The notes below the pieces were generated by a model. It saw nothing but the letters and a program-made list of their open reading frames with translations. It did no database searches and was not told the DNA's origin. The position numbers and the translations under genes are program-made. A DNA stretch of 12,357 nucleotides from contig JAKOQD010000014.1 in assembly GCA_029778515.1 (NCBI GenBank), forward strand, positions 1 to 12,357, written 5' to 3'. Position 1 is the first letter of the stretch. Every line of letters starts with the position of its first letter. This stretch comes from Actinomycetes bacterium (GTDB lineage Bacteria > Actinomycetota > Actinomycetes > Propionibacteriales > Propionibacteriaceae). Of this stretch, positions 5,081 to 12,357 are shown in pieces.

Positions 5081-8000
5081 ATGCCGGGAAACGTGTTGGA
5101 ACGGTTCTCCGCAGCCACCAGGGAGTGGTTCCGGAGCAACTTCGCCGCGCCCACCTCGGCGCAGGCCGGCGCCTGGGACGCGATCTCGTCAGGTCGCCAC
5201 ACGCTGGTCGTCGCGCCGACTGGCTCCGGCAAGACGCTGTCGGCCTTCCTTTGGGCACTTGACCGGCTGGCCACTGAGCCCGCGCCTGAGCCGAGCAGGC
5301 GCTGTCGGGTGCTCTACATCTCCCCGCTGAAGGCGCTTGCTGTCGACGTCGAACGCAACCTGCGCGCTCCCCTGGTCGGCATCGGACATGCGGCCACCCG
5401 GCTCGGACTTGAGCGTCCCGACATCCGGGTCGCGGTGCGCTCGGGCGACACCCCGGCCGAGGAGCGGCGCAAGTTCACCAAACAGCCACCGGACATCCTG
5501 ATCACCACGCCCGAGTCGCTGTTCCTGCTGCTCACATCCGCAGCTCGCGAGGTGTTGACCGGCGTCGAGACCGTGATCGTGGACGAGGTGCACGCCGTCG
5601 CCGGCGCGAAACGAGGCGCCCACCTGGCGCTGAGCCTGGAGCGCCTGGACGCCCTGCTGGACCGGCCCGCACAGCGAATCGGCTTGTCAGCCACGGTTCA
5701 GCCGGTCGATGAGGTGGCTCGCTTCCTGTCCGGCGGACGCGAGGTCGCCCGCGTGCAGCCACCGAGCGAGAAACAGTGGGACCTGCAGGTGGTGGTGCCG
5801 GTGCCTGACTTGGCCGCGATCGGCGAGGTGACCGGTGACCTCTCCGGGCCGGCAGCGGGTGATCCGCAGCGCACCTCGATCTGGCCGCACGTCGAGGAGC
5901 GGATCGTCGACGAAATCGCTGCACACTCCTCCACCTTGGTCTTCGTCAACTCCCGTCGGCTCGCTGAGCGCTTGACGTCGCGGCTCAACGAGATCTGGTT
6001 GGAGCGCTTCGAGGCCGAGTTGCCGATCGAGCCGGTCGAGACCACCAAAGCCTCCCAGGCCCACGCGGAGATCCCGGGTCAAGCCCGGGATGACATGGAT
6101 CCCAGCAGCGTGGGCCGCAGTAACGTCATCCCGGCGAACGCCGGGATCTCGCCGCGCGCGCCCGCTCAGGTGATGGCGCAGTCGGCGATCAGCCACGGCG
6201 CGCCACCGGTACTGGCCAGGGCGCACCACGGCTCGGTCAGCCGGGAGCAGCGGCAGCTCACCGAGGAAGATCTGAAGGCCGGACGCCTGCCGGCGGTGGT
6301 GGCGACATCGTCCCTCGAACTGGGCATCGACATGGGTGCGGTCGATCTGGTCATCCAGGTTGAGGCGCCGCCTTCGGTCGCGTCCGGGCTGCAGCGCGTG
6401 GGCCGGGCCGGGCACCAGGTGGGCGCCGTGTCGCGGGGCGTATTGTTCCCCAAGTTCCGCGGCGACCTAGTGCAGACAGCGGTCGCGGTGGAGCGCATGC
6501 GGGCCGGCGAGATCGAGTCGCTGCACGTCCCGGCCAACCCCTTAGACGTGCTCGCGCAGCAGATCGTCGCGATGGTGGCGATGGACGACTGGACGGTGGG
6601 GGACCTGGAGGCCCTGATCCGAAGATCGGCGCCCTTCGCCACGATCACCCGCCCGGTGCTCGAATCGGTGCTCGACATGCTGGCCGGACGCTACCCGTCC
6701 GACGAGTTCGCGGAGCTGCGTCCGCGCCTGGTCTGGGACCGCACCACCGACACCCTCTCCGGACGCCGCGGCGCGCAACGGCTCGCGGTGACCAGCGGCG
6801 GCACCATCCCCGACCGCGGCCTGTTCGGGGTCTTCCTCGCCTCCGACGGTCCTGGCCGGCGCGTCGGCGAGCTCGACGAGGAGATGGTCTACGAGTCCCG
6901 GGTGGGTGACGTGATCACCCTCGGCACCTCGTCGTGGCGGATCGAGGAGATCACCCATGACCAGGTTCGGGTCACCCCGGCCCCCGGCCTGCCCGCTCGT
7001 CTTCCCTTCTGGAAGGGCGATTCGATCGGGCGGCCAGCCGAACTCGGGGCAGGGATCGGCGCCTTCCTGCGTGAGGTGTCCGGGCTCAAACCGGCCAAGG
7101 CCCGCGAACGCGTCCGCGCCGTCGGGCTCGACGACTGGGCGACCGACAACCTGATTGCCTACCTGAACGAGCAGACCGAGGCGATCGGACGCATCCCCAA
7201 CGACCGTCAGCTCGTGGTGGAACGCTTCCGCGACGAGTTGGGCGACTGGCGGGTGGTCGTGCACTCGCCCTACGGCGCGCGCGTGCACGCCCCGTGGGCG
7301 CTGGTGGTGACCGCGCGGCTGCGGGAGCGCTTCGGCGTGGACGTGCAGGCCATGCACGCCGACGACGGCCTGGTCTTCCGGCTGCCCGACACCGACTGGC
7401 TGGCCGATTCGGACAATCCACTGGTCGAGCAGGTCGGGACCCGAGCAAGCCATGCATCCCGCAGTTCGTCCATGGATGAGCTGGTCGAGCTGCTCTTCCC
7501 GGATCCAGACGAGATCCCGGGCCTGGTCAACGAGCAGATCGGCGGCTCCGCACTGTTCGCCGCCCGCTTCCGGGAGTGCGCCGGACGGGCCCTGCTGCTG
7601 CCCAAGCGGCGTCCGGACCGGCGGCAGGCGCTGTGGCAGCAACGGCTCCGCGCGTCCCAATTGTTGGAGGTGGCCAGCCAGTATCCGAGCTTCCCGATCG
7701 TGCTGGAGGCCGTCCGCGAGTGCGTGAACGACGTCTTCGACGTGCCCAGCCTGGTAACGCTGCTGCGCGGCGTCCGCTCCCGCCAGATTTCTACCGTGGC
7801 GATCGAGACCCGACAGCCGTCGCCGTTCGCCTCCTCCCTGCTGTTCGGCTACGTCGCGCAGTTCCTCTACGAGGGCGACTCACCCCTAGCTGAGCGCCGC
7901 GCGGCCGCGCTCAGCCTCGACCCCACGCTGCTGGCCGATCTGCTCGGCACCAGCGAGGGGCTGGCGCTTTCGGAGTTGCTCGACCCGGACGCCCTGACCC

Positions 8001-9886
8001 GGACCGAACGGGAGTTGCAGCACCTGGACGAGTCCAGGAAAGCCAGGGACGCCGACCAACTCACCGACCTGTTGCGGAGCCTCGGCCCGCTGACCACGGC
8101 GGCTTTGCAGGCGCGGTCTCGGGCTGGGCCGCACATCGTGGGCGGGTGGCTGGACGACCTCACCCAGGCACGGCGGGTGCTGGCGCTACCGGGCGAGCGC
8201 TGGGCGGTGATCGAGGACGCCGGAAGGGTTCGCGACGCCCTCGGCGTGCCCCTGCCGGTCGGCGTGCCGGACGCGCTGGCCGCCCCAGTGCCCGACCCGC
8301 TCGGTGACCTGCTCGCACGCTACGCCCGTAGCCACACGGTGTTCACCGCTGGCGAGGCCGCCCAGTGGCTCGGTATCGGCGTCGCCGTGGCCCGAGATCT
8401 GCTGCGCCGCCTGGTTGCGTCCGGACGCCTGGTCGAGGGCGACCTGCGTCCGCCCGGCTGGTTGCCAGTCTCGGCTCAGCCGGTCGCGCATGTCGAGACC
8501 CCGCTGGGCCAGAAAGTCGAGACCCCGGCCCGCAGCGCCGATCACTTCGACGCCACCCAGTTCTGTGACGCGCGTGTGCTCAGGCTGCTGCGCCGGCGGT
8601 CCCTGGCGGCGCTGCGCGAGGCGGTGGAACCGGTCAGCGCGAGTGACTTCGCGCGTTTCCTGCCTTTCTGGCAGGGCTTCGGCGAGTTGCGTGGTGTCGA
8701 CGGGGTCCTGCGTGCGATCGAGCAACTGGCCGGGGTGGCGGTGCCGGCGAGCGCGCTGGAGTCGCTGATCCTGCCTGCCCGGGTGATCGACTACCACCCC
8801 AGCATGCTCGACGAGCTCACCGCCAGCGGCGAGGTGGTCTGGCAGGGCCGCGGCAGCCTCGCGGGCACGGACGGCTGGGTCTCGCTGCAACCCGCCGAGA
8901 TGGCCCACCTCACCCTCGCGCCGCCGGCCGCGGTACCGGACGAACTGGCCGAAACGGTCCTCGCGGCGCTCGGCAGCGGTGGTTACTTCTTCCGTCCGCT
9001 CGCCGACCAACTCGACATCGCGGACCCCGAGCTCACCCGCGTGCTTTGGGACCTGGTCTGGTCGGGCCACCTCAGCAACGACACTCTTGCCCCACTGCGG
9101 GCGTTGCTGGGTCAGGGCCGACCGGCGCATCGCAGCCGCCCGTCCGCTCCCGGTCGCGGGCGTTACGGCCGCCTGCCCGCGAGATCGCTGGTCGCCGCCC
9201 GTGCGTCCGCTCCTCAGGTGGCCGGACGCTGGTCCGCGCTGCCGAGCCTGGAGGTCAGCCCAACAGAGCGGGCCGTGGGCACCGCCGAGGTGCTGCTGGA
9301 GCGCTACGGCGTGGTGACCAGGGGCAGCGTCGCCGCAGAGGAGATCGCCGGTGGTTTCGGCGGCATCTATCCGGTGCTGGCCGCAGCCGAGGAGTCCGGC
9401 CGGATCCGTCGCGGCTACTTCATCGAAGGGCTCGGCGCAGCCCAATTCGGCACGGTCGGCGCCGTCGACCGGCTGCGCGCGTCCGCCCGTCCGCTTGAGG
9501 ACACGCCAGCCGACCCCCGCGCGCTGGTGCTGGCCGCGGCCGACCCAGCCAACCCCTATGGCGCGGCACTCCCCTGGCCAGCCCGAGCCGAGGGCGGCCA
9601 CCTGCCCGGACGCAAGGCCGGCGCGCTGGTGGTGCTATTAGACGGCGATCTCGTGCTCTACGTGGAACGCGGCGGGCGCACGCTGCTCTCCTGGTCGGAC
9701 GATCCGGGCCGGCTCAACCCGGCCGCAGCGGCGCTCGCCGGCGCCGTCCATCGCGGTGCACTGGGCAAGCTGACCGTGACGAAGGTCGACGGCGAATCCG
9801 TGCTCGGCACCGAGTCGCAGCTGGCGGCCGCCCTAGCGTCCGCCGGATTCGGACTCACGCCGAGCGGGCTGAGGCTGCGGCGGTAA
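5081..9886 (+). CDS. lhr: Lhr-type DNA repair helicase (Lhr-Core plus Lhr-CTD)
   Basis: This is a 1601-residue superfamily-2 ATPase that moves 3'-5' on single-stranded DNA and unwinds RNA:DNA hybrids. Motifs seen are I APTGSGKT (45-52), II DEVH (168-171), III SAT (203-205), the second RecA domain (STLVFVNSRRLAERL at 284-298 and ATSSLELGID at 408-417) and VI QRVGRAGH (438-445). Next comes the Lhr-specific winged-helix/barrel region (GRRGAQRLAVTSGG, LDEEMVYESR, PFWKGDSIGRPAEL, about 555-660), then the long C-terminal domain to 1601. M. tuberculosis Lhr is about 1513 residues; residues 330-357 here are an in-frame palindromic DNA insertion in a variable linker, which explains part of the excess. 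All core motifs are intact, so activity is expected. The ATG start gives the normal LERFSAATREWF N-terminus but has no clear Shine-Dalgarno. It is followed 3 bases later by nei. Confidence 0.95.
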   Translation: MPGNVLERFSAATREWFRSNFAAPTSAQAGAWDAISSGRHTLVVAPTGSGKTLSAFLWALDRLATEPAPEPSRRCRVLYISPLKALAVDVERNLRAPLVGIGHAATRLGLERPDIRVAVRSGDTPAEERRKFTKQPPDILITTPESLFLLLTSAAREVLTGVETVIVDEVHAVAGAKRGAHLALSLERLDALLDRPAQRIGLSATVQPVDEVARFLSGGREVARVQPPSEKQWDLQVVVPVPDLAAIGEVTGDLSGPAAGDPQRTSIWPHVEERIVDEIAAHSSTLVFVNSRRLAERLTSRLNEIWLERFEAELPIEPVETTKASQAHAEIPGQARDDMDPSSVGRSNVIPANAGISPRAPAQVMAQSAISHGAPPVLARAHHGSVSREQRQLTEEDLKAGRLPAVVATSSLELGIDMGAVDLVIQVEAPPSVASGLQRVGRAGHQVGAVSRGVLFPKFRGDLVQTAVAVERMRAGEIESLHVPANPLDVLAQQIVAMVAMDDWTVGDLEALIRRSAPFATITRPVLESVLDMLAGRYPSDEFAELRPRLVWDRTTDTLSGRRGAQRLAVTSGGTIPDRGLFGVFLASDGPGRRVGELDEEMVYESRVGDVITLGTSSWRIEEITHDQVRVTPAPGLPARLPFWKGDSIGRPAELGAGIGAFLREVSGLKPAKARERVRAVGLDDWATDNLIAYLNEQTEAIGRIPNDRQLVVERFRDELGDWRVVVHSPYGARVHAPWALVVTARLRERFGVDVQAMHADDGLVFRLPDTDWLADSDNPLVEQVGTRASHASRSSSMDELVELLFPDPDEIPGLVNEQIGGSALFAARFRECAGRALLLPKRRPDRRQALWQQRLRASQLLEVASQYPSFPIVLEAVRECVNDVFDVPSLVTLLRGVRSRQISTVAIETRQPSPFASSLLFGYVAQFLYEGDSPLAERRAAALSLDPTLLADLLGTSEGLALSELLDPDALTRTERELQHLDESRKARDADQLTDLLRSLGPLTTAALQARSRAGPHIVGGWLDDLTQARRVLALPGERWAVIEDAGRVRDALGVPLPVGVPDALAAPVPDPLGDLLARYARSHTVFTAGEAAQWLGIGVAVARDLLRRLVASGRLVEGDLRPPGWLPVSAQPVAHVETPLGQKVETPARSADHFDATQFCDARVLRLLRRRSLAALREAVEPVSASDFARFLPFWQGFGELRGVDGVLRAIEQLAGVAVPASALESLILPARVIDYHPSMLDELTASGEVVWQGRGSLAGTDGWVSLQPAEMAHLTLAPPAAVPDELAETVLAALGSGGYFFRPLADQLDIADPELTRVLWDLVWSGHLSNDTLAPLRALLGQGRPAHRSRPSAPGRGRYGRLPARSLVAARASAPQVAGRWSALPSLEVSPTERAVGTAEVLLERYGVVTRGSVAAEEIAGGFGGIYPVLAAAEESGRIRRGYFIEGLGAAQFGTVGAVDRLRASARPLEDTPADPRALVLAAADPANPYGAALPWPARAEGGHLPGRKAGALVVLLDGDLVLYVERGGRTLLSWSDDPGRLNPAAAALAGAVHRGALGKLTVTKVDGESVLGTESQLAAALASAGFGLTPSGLRLRR
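6068..6150. repeat. Inverted pair of palindromic elements inserted in frame in lhr
   Basis: Hairpin 1 is ATCCCGGG (6071-6078), loop TCAAG, CCCGGGAT (6084-6091). Hairpin 2 is ATCCCGGC (6128-6135), loop GAAC, GCCGGGAT (6140-6147). The two units are in opposite orientation, so the whole 83-bp block has perfect 10-bp inverted ends (GAGATCCCGG at 6068-6077, CCGGGATCTC at 6141-6150). It encodes residues 330-357 (EIPGQARDD ... NVIPANAGIS). Neighbouring sequence (APAQVMAQS, GAPPVLARAHHGS) matches the mycobacterial linker, so this block is the extra part. The second unit matches the copy in nei. Confidence 0.85.
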
Positions 9887-9889
9887 ACG

Positions 9890-10957
9890 ATGCCTGAAGG
9901 CGACACAGTCAAGCGCACCTGTGACCGGCTGCACGCCGCACTCGCCGGACGCGTGCTGACCGCGGCCGAGTTGCGCTGGCCGACCCTTTCCACGGCGAAC
10001 CTGGTCGGCATGACCGTGGTCGGGGTGGTGCCGTACGGAAAGCACATCCTGATCCGGTTCGATTCCGGTTGGACGCTGCATTCCCACCTGCGTATGGAGG
10101 GCCAGTGGCGAATCGAACACTCCGGCCCAACGCCTGGCTCGGGCCCAACGTCAGACCCACCCGCACTCCAGCGTCAGCCCGGCCCACCCCAACGTCATCC
10201 CGGCCCACCCCAGCGTCAGCCCGGCCCACCCCAACGTCATCCCGGCCCACCCCAACGTCATCCCGGCGAAGGCCGGGATCTCCCCCCGCGATCAGTCGAA
10301 CTGCGCGCAGGTGCGGTTGGCGGACGCGACCTTCGCGCCCTGCTGGCCAACTCCGAGTGGACGGCCCTGGGGCTGCGGCTGGGCGAACTCGATCTGGTGC
10401 GGACGGCCGAGGAAGGCCAACTGATCGGCCGGCTCGGTCCGGACATCCTCGCCGACGACTTCGCCCTCGCTACTGCTGTGGCCAACGTCGCCCAGAGCGG
10501 CACGACTATCGGCGCTGCCCTGCTCGACCAGCGCAACCTCGCCGGTATCGGCACCCTGTGGGCCAGCGAGGCCCTCTTCCTGGTGCGCCTGCACCCGTGG
10601 AGGCCGGCTGCAGAGTTCACCTCGAGCGGACTGGCGGTCGTCATCGAGCGTGCCCGCCGGCTGATGCTGGCCGCGCTACCGCATGCGGTGCAATCGACCA
10701 CGGGCAGCCGCCGGCCGAACGAGAACACTTATGTACACGGTCGTTCGGGGAGGCCCTGTCGCCGCTGCGGGGCGACCGTGCGGGTAGCAATGATCGGGCC
10801 GCCGACCCGGGAGCGGACAGTGTTCTACTGCCCCGGCTGCCAGGGTGGCCTCGCCCCAACCGACGGCGGCCGTTCGATCGCACCGCTCGGTTCCGGGAGC
10901 CGTGACCAGCGGCCCCGCGGCGCCCCAGACGGAAAGCCGCGCACTTCGCGCAAATAG
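9890..10957 (+). CDS. nei: Fpg/Nei-family DNA glycosylase/AP lyase (endonuclease VIII type)
   Basis: This enzyme removes oxidised bases and nicks the abasic site. The initiator Met would be removed to expose the catalytic Pro2, followed by Glu3 (MPEGDTV). Lys51 in PYGKH is the conserved DNA-binding Lys. The helix-two-turn-helix is at about 205-236 (LLDQRNLAGIGTLWASEALF); the usual GN after AGIG is here GT. The C-terminal zinc finger is C290-x2-C293 ... C314-x2-C317, with Arg309 in RTVFYCPGCQ as the conserved finger Arg. The family is normally about 255-290 residues. This one has 355 because of a Pro/Gln/Arg repeat insertion (about 78-134) and a 37-residue basic tail after the finger. It starts 3 bases after the lhr stop (TAA ACG ATG), so translational coupling is likely. 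The lhr-nei order is shared with mycobacteria (Rv3296-Rv3297). The insertion falls between the N-terminal barrel strands, after HSHLRMEGQWRI, and may be a disordered loop. Confidence 0.93.
   Translation: MPEGDTVKRTCDRLHAALAGRVLTAAELRWPTLSTANLVGMTVVGVVPYGKHILIRFDSGWTLHSHLRMEGQWRIEHSGPTPGSGPTSDPPALQRQPGPPQRHPGPPQRQPGPPQRHPGPPQRHPGEGRDLPPRSVELRAGAVGGRDLRALLANSEWTALGLRLGELDLVRTAEEGQLIGRLGPDILADDFALATAVANVAQSGTTIGAALLDQRNLAGIGTLWASEALFLVRLHPWRPAAEFTSSGLAVVIERARRLMLAALPHAVQSTTGSRRPNENTYVHGRSGRPCRRCGATVRVAMIGPPTRERTVFYCPGCQGGLAPTDGGRSIAPLGSGSRDQRPRGAPDGKPRTSRK
10171..10282. repeat. 21-bp tandem repeat array ending in a full palindromic element, inside nei
   Basis: Units start at 10171, 10192, 10213, 10234 and 10255, each 21 bp (RCGTCAKCCCGGCCCACCCC plus one base), encoding the heptad QR(Q/H)PGPP. 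The fifth unit diverges into GAAGGCCGGGATCTC, completing a hairpin: ATCCCGGC (10260-10267), loop GAAG, GCCGGGAT (10272-10279). That full element matches the second unit in lhr. A degenerate partial copy (ACGTCAGACCCACCC) lies at 10148-10162. The period is a multiple of three, so nei stays open. There are no spacers of varying sequence, so it is not CRISPR. Confidence 0.9.
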
Positions 10958-10982
10958 GTACCGCGAGTTCCTCGATTCCATC

Positions 10983-10997
10983 GACAGGTGACCTGTC
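10983..10997. promoter_or_regulatory. 15-bp palindrome GACAGGT-G-ACCTGTC
   Basis: Two perfect 7-bp arms flank one central base, 25 bp after the nei stop and about 143 bp before the next start. A one-base centre cannot form a good RNA loop, so a protein operator is more likely than a terminator. The bound factor is unknown. Confidence 0.4.
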
Positions 10998-11017
10998 CGG
11001 AGACCATGATGGACCGA

Positions 11018-11048
11018 TCCGGCCAGCCCCGAATCAGAGTTGGCCGGA
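11018..11048. terminator. Possible hairpin terminator after nei
   Basis: TCCGGCCA (11018-11025) and TGGCCGGA (11041-11048) form a perfect 8-bp stem with a 15-nt loop, followed by AGTCTCGGG, without a T-run. It lies between nei and the nucleotidase gene and could end the lhr-nei transcript. ATCCGGCCAG recurs at 11076-11085. Confidence 0.4.
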
Positions 11049-11128
11049 AGTCTCGGGCAGGGCCGCCCGGGCCACATCCGGCCAGGACCGCCCGATCCGA
11101 ATCCGGTAACTACCCTTGTCAGCACCTT

Positions 11129-11135
11129 AAGGAGA
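11129..11135 (+). promoter_or_regulatory. Strong ribosome binding site of the 5'-nucleotidase gene
   Basis: AAGGAGA precedes GTG 11140 with 5 bases between AGGAG and the start. It fixes the start of a gene whose first codon is GTG and whose end lies outside the window. Confidence 0.8.
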
Positions 11136-11139
11136 ACGG

Positions 11140-12357
11140 GTGAAACCAAATTACACCAGGGCCGTCCGCTTGTTCGGAACAGCCGTCATCGGCGCCGGCC
11201 TGGCACTCGCACCACTCACTGCAGCACCAGCGCAGGCAGCGGACGAAGTGACGATCAACCTGCTGAACTTCAATGACTTCCACGGCCGGATCGCGACCGA
11301 CACCACCGTTCAGTTCGCCGGCACGATCGAGAAGGAGCGCGCGACCTATGGCGTCGACAACACGCTGCTGCTCTCGGCCGGCGATAACATCGGTGCCTCG
11401 CTGTTCGCGTCCGCCACCCAGGCCGACCAGCCCACCATCGATGTGCTGAACGCGCTCAATGTGAGGGCGTCCGCGGTCGGCAACCACGAGTTCGACAAGG
11501 GCTTCGCCGACCTCACCGGACGGGTGATCGGCGCCACTCCAAACGCGAAGTGGGACTACCTCGGCGCCAACGTCTACAAGGTCGGCACCCAGATCCCGGC
11601 ACTGCCGGAGTACAAGGTCTACACCGTCGGCGGTATCACCGTCGGCGTGATCGGCGTGGTCACCCAGGAGACCCCCTCGCTGGTCTCCTCTATCGGGATC
11701 AAGGACGTCACCTTCGGTGATCCGGTCGAGGCCATGAACCGGGTCGCCGCGCAGCTTTCCGATGGCAACGCCGCCAACGGCGAGGCCCAGGTGCTCGTCG
11801 CCGAGTACCACGAAGGTGCCGCCCGCAGCCTGCCCGTGCCGCTGCCCGACCAGGTGGCCGCCGGTGGCGCATTCGCCGACATCGTGAACAAGACGGCCGC
11901 CAGTGTGGACGTGATCTTCACGGCGCACACCCACCAGTCCTACAGCTACACCGCGGCCAAGCCGGGTGGCGGTGACCGTCCGGTCCTGCAGGCTGCCTCC
12001 TACAGCGAAAAGCTGGCGCAGGCCGTGCTTACGGTCGACGCAAGCGGCAATGTGACCAAGTACGCGGCCAAGCTGATCGACCGCACCAAGGACAAGCCTG
12101 CCGATCTGGTCGCTTCCTACTCGGTGGTCCAGACGGTCGACGACATCACCAAGGCTGCGCTCGCCTACGCCGACAAGGTCGGCTCCGAGGAGACCGGCAA
12201 GCTGACCGCAGACATCACCACCGCTTTCAGCGGCGGCAGCTACGTCAACGGCGTCTACGCCGGCGGGACGCGGGACGACCGTTCCAAGGAGTCCACGATG
12301 GGCACCCTAATCGCCGACTCGCTGCTGAAGACGCTGTCGGACGCGGAACGTGGCGGA
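11140..12357 (+). CDS. Secreted 5'-nucleotidase/2',3'-cyclic phosphodiesterase family protein (3' end cut by window)
   Basis: 406 codons are present and no stop is reached. A Sec signal peptide (residues 1 to about 33) has basic MKPNYTRAVR, then a hydrophobic GTAVIGAGLALAPL core and APAQA before ADEV. No lipobox Cys is present. The metallophosphoesterase domain follows with its two-metal ligands: Asp46 and His48 (NDFHGR), Asp82 (SAGDN), Asn115 and His116 (GNHEFDKG), His224 (EYHEGA), His263 and His265 (TAHTHQ). From about residue 360 the 5'-nucleotidase C-terminal substrate domain begins (RDDRSKESTMGTLIADSLL). Such enzymes release phosphate from nucleotides outside the membrane for nucleoside or phosphate scavenging. 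The missing C-terminus could carry a wall anchor or extra domains. It has its own ribosome binding site and a 182-bp gap from nei, so it is probably transcribed separately. Family is secure, exact substrate is not. Confidence 0.93.
   Translation, partial: MKPNYTRAVRLFGTAVIGAGLALAPLTAAPAQAADEVTINLLNFNDFHGRIATDTTVQFAGTIEKERATYGVDNTLLLSAGDNIGASLFASATQADQPTIDVLNALNVRASAVGNHEFDKGFADLTGRVIGATPNAKWDYLGANVYKVGTQIPALPEYKVYTVGGITVGVIGVVTQETPSLVSSIGIKDVTFGDPVEAMNRVAAQLSDGNAANGEAQVLVAEYHEGAARSLPVPLPDQVAAGGAFADIVNKTAASVDVIFTAHTHQSYSYTAAKPGGGDRPVLQAASYSEKLAQAVLTVDASGNVTKYAAKLIDRTKDKPADLVASYSVVQTVDDITKAALAYADKVGSEETGKLTADITTAFSGGSYVNGVYAGGTRDDRSKESTMGTLIADSLLKTLSDAERGG

Noticed and set aside
8186..9601. 471-codon minus-strand open frame opposite lhr
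   Set aside because: Antisense shadow: the sense strand is a continuous, recognisable Lhr-CTD.
10171..10282. CRISPR-like array
   Set aside because: Repeats are directly tandem at 21 bp without unique spacers and lie in frame within nei.
10069..10905. 278-codon plus-strand frame overlapping nei
   Set aside because: Thr/Pro/Arg-rich frame created by the 21-bp repeats; the nei frame has all the catalytic and zinc-finger motifs.

Overview
The window is about 65-70% GC by eye. It has GTG and ATG starts, short spacers and mostly G/C-ending codons, with a Lhr-Core/Lhr-CTD helicase directly followed by a Nei-type glycosylase, the gene pair also found in mycobacteria (Rv3296/Rv3297 in M. tuberculosis). 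A solitary Gram-positive-style RND pump and a secreted 5'-nucleotidase fit the same picture. I infer a high-GC actinobacterium; a propionibacterial relative is a guess. There are no tRNA or rRNA genes, no CRISPR array and no transposase gene.

Layout. (1) 1-474 has no credible gene. It holds a perfect DnaA-box 9-mer, a small hairpin with a 13-bp direct repeat, a strong GC-rich terminator-like hairpin at 100-134, and further small inverted repeats. (2) 475-4618 is a divergent pair: a MarR regulator (minus strand) and a 1187-residue RND export permease (plus strand). The 91-bp spacer carries a 17-bp imperfect palindrome that is the likely MarR operator. The permease has a long predicted helical hairpin (about 160 residues) inserted in its second extracytoplasmic half. 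(3) 4619-5051, minus strand, is a decayed vapBC toxin-antitoxin operon. An internal deletion joins the middle of vapB to the middle of vapC in different frames. (4) 5081-10957 is a two-gene DNA-repair operon, lhr then nei, separated by 3 bases. (5) 11140 to the window edge is a secreted 5'-nucleotidase/phosphodiesterase precursor, cut by the window end.

The most unusual signal lies in the repair operon. Both lhr and nei carry in-frame insertions of the same palindromic DNA element (core GTCATCCCGGC-GAA-GCCGGGATCTC), read in different frames in the two proteins. In lhr it is an inverted pair of hairpins spanning 83 bp, inserted in a loop of the second RecA domain. In nei, one full copy ends an array of 21-bp repeats that begin with the same left arm and encode a Pro/Gln/Arg heptapeptide repeat. 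This looks like a mobile or expanding palindromic repeat tolerated inside protein-coding genes, comparable in principle to the Rickettsia palindromic elements.

How the genes work together. MarR probably represses itself and the pump and is released by a small ligand. Lhr (3'-5' translocase) and Nei (oxidised-base glycosylase/AP lyase) would be co-expressed for DNA repair. The 5'-nucleotidase is an independent gene with its own strong ribosome binding site.
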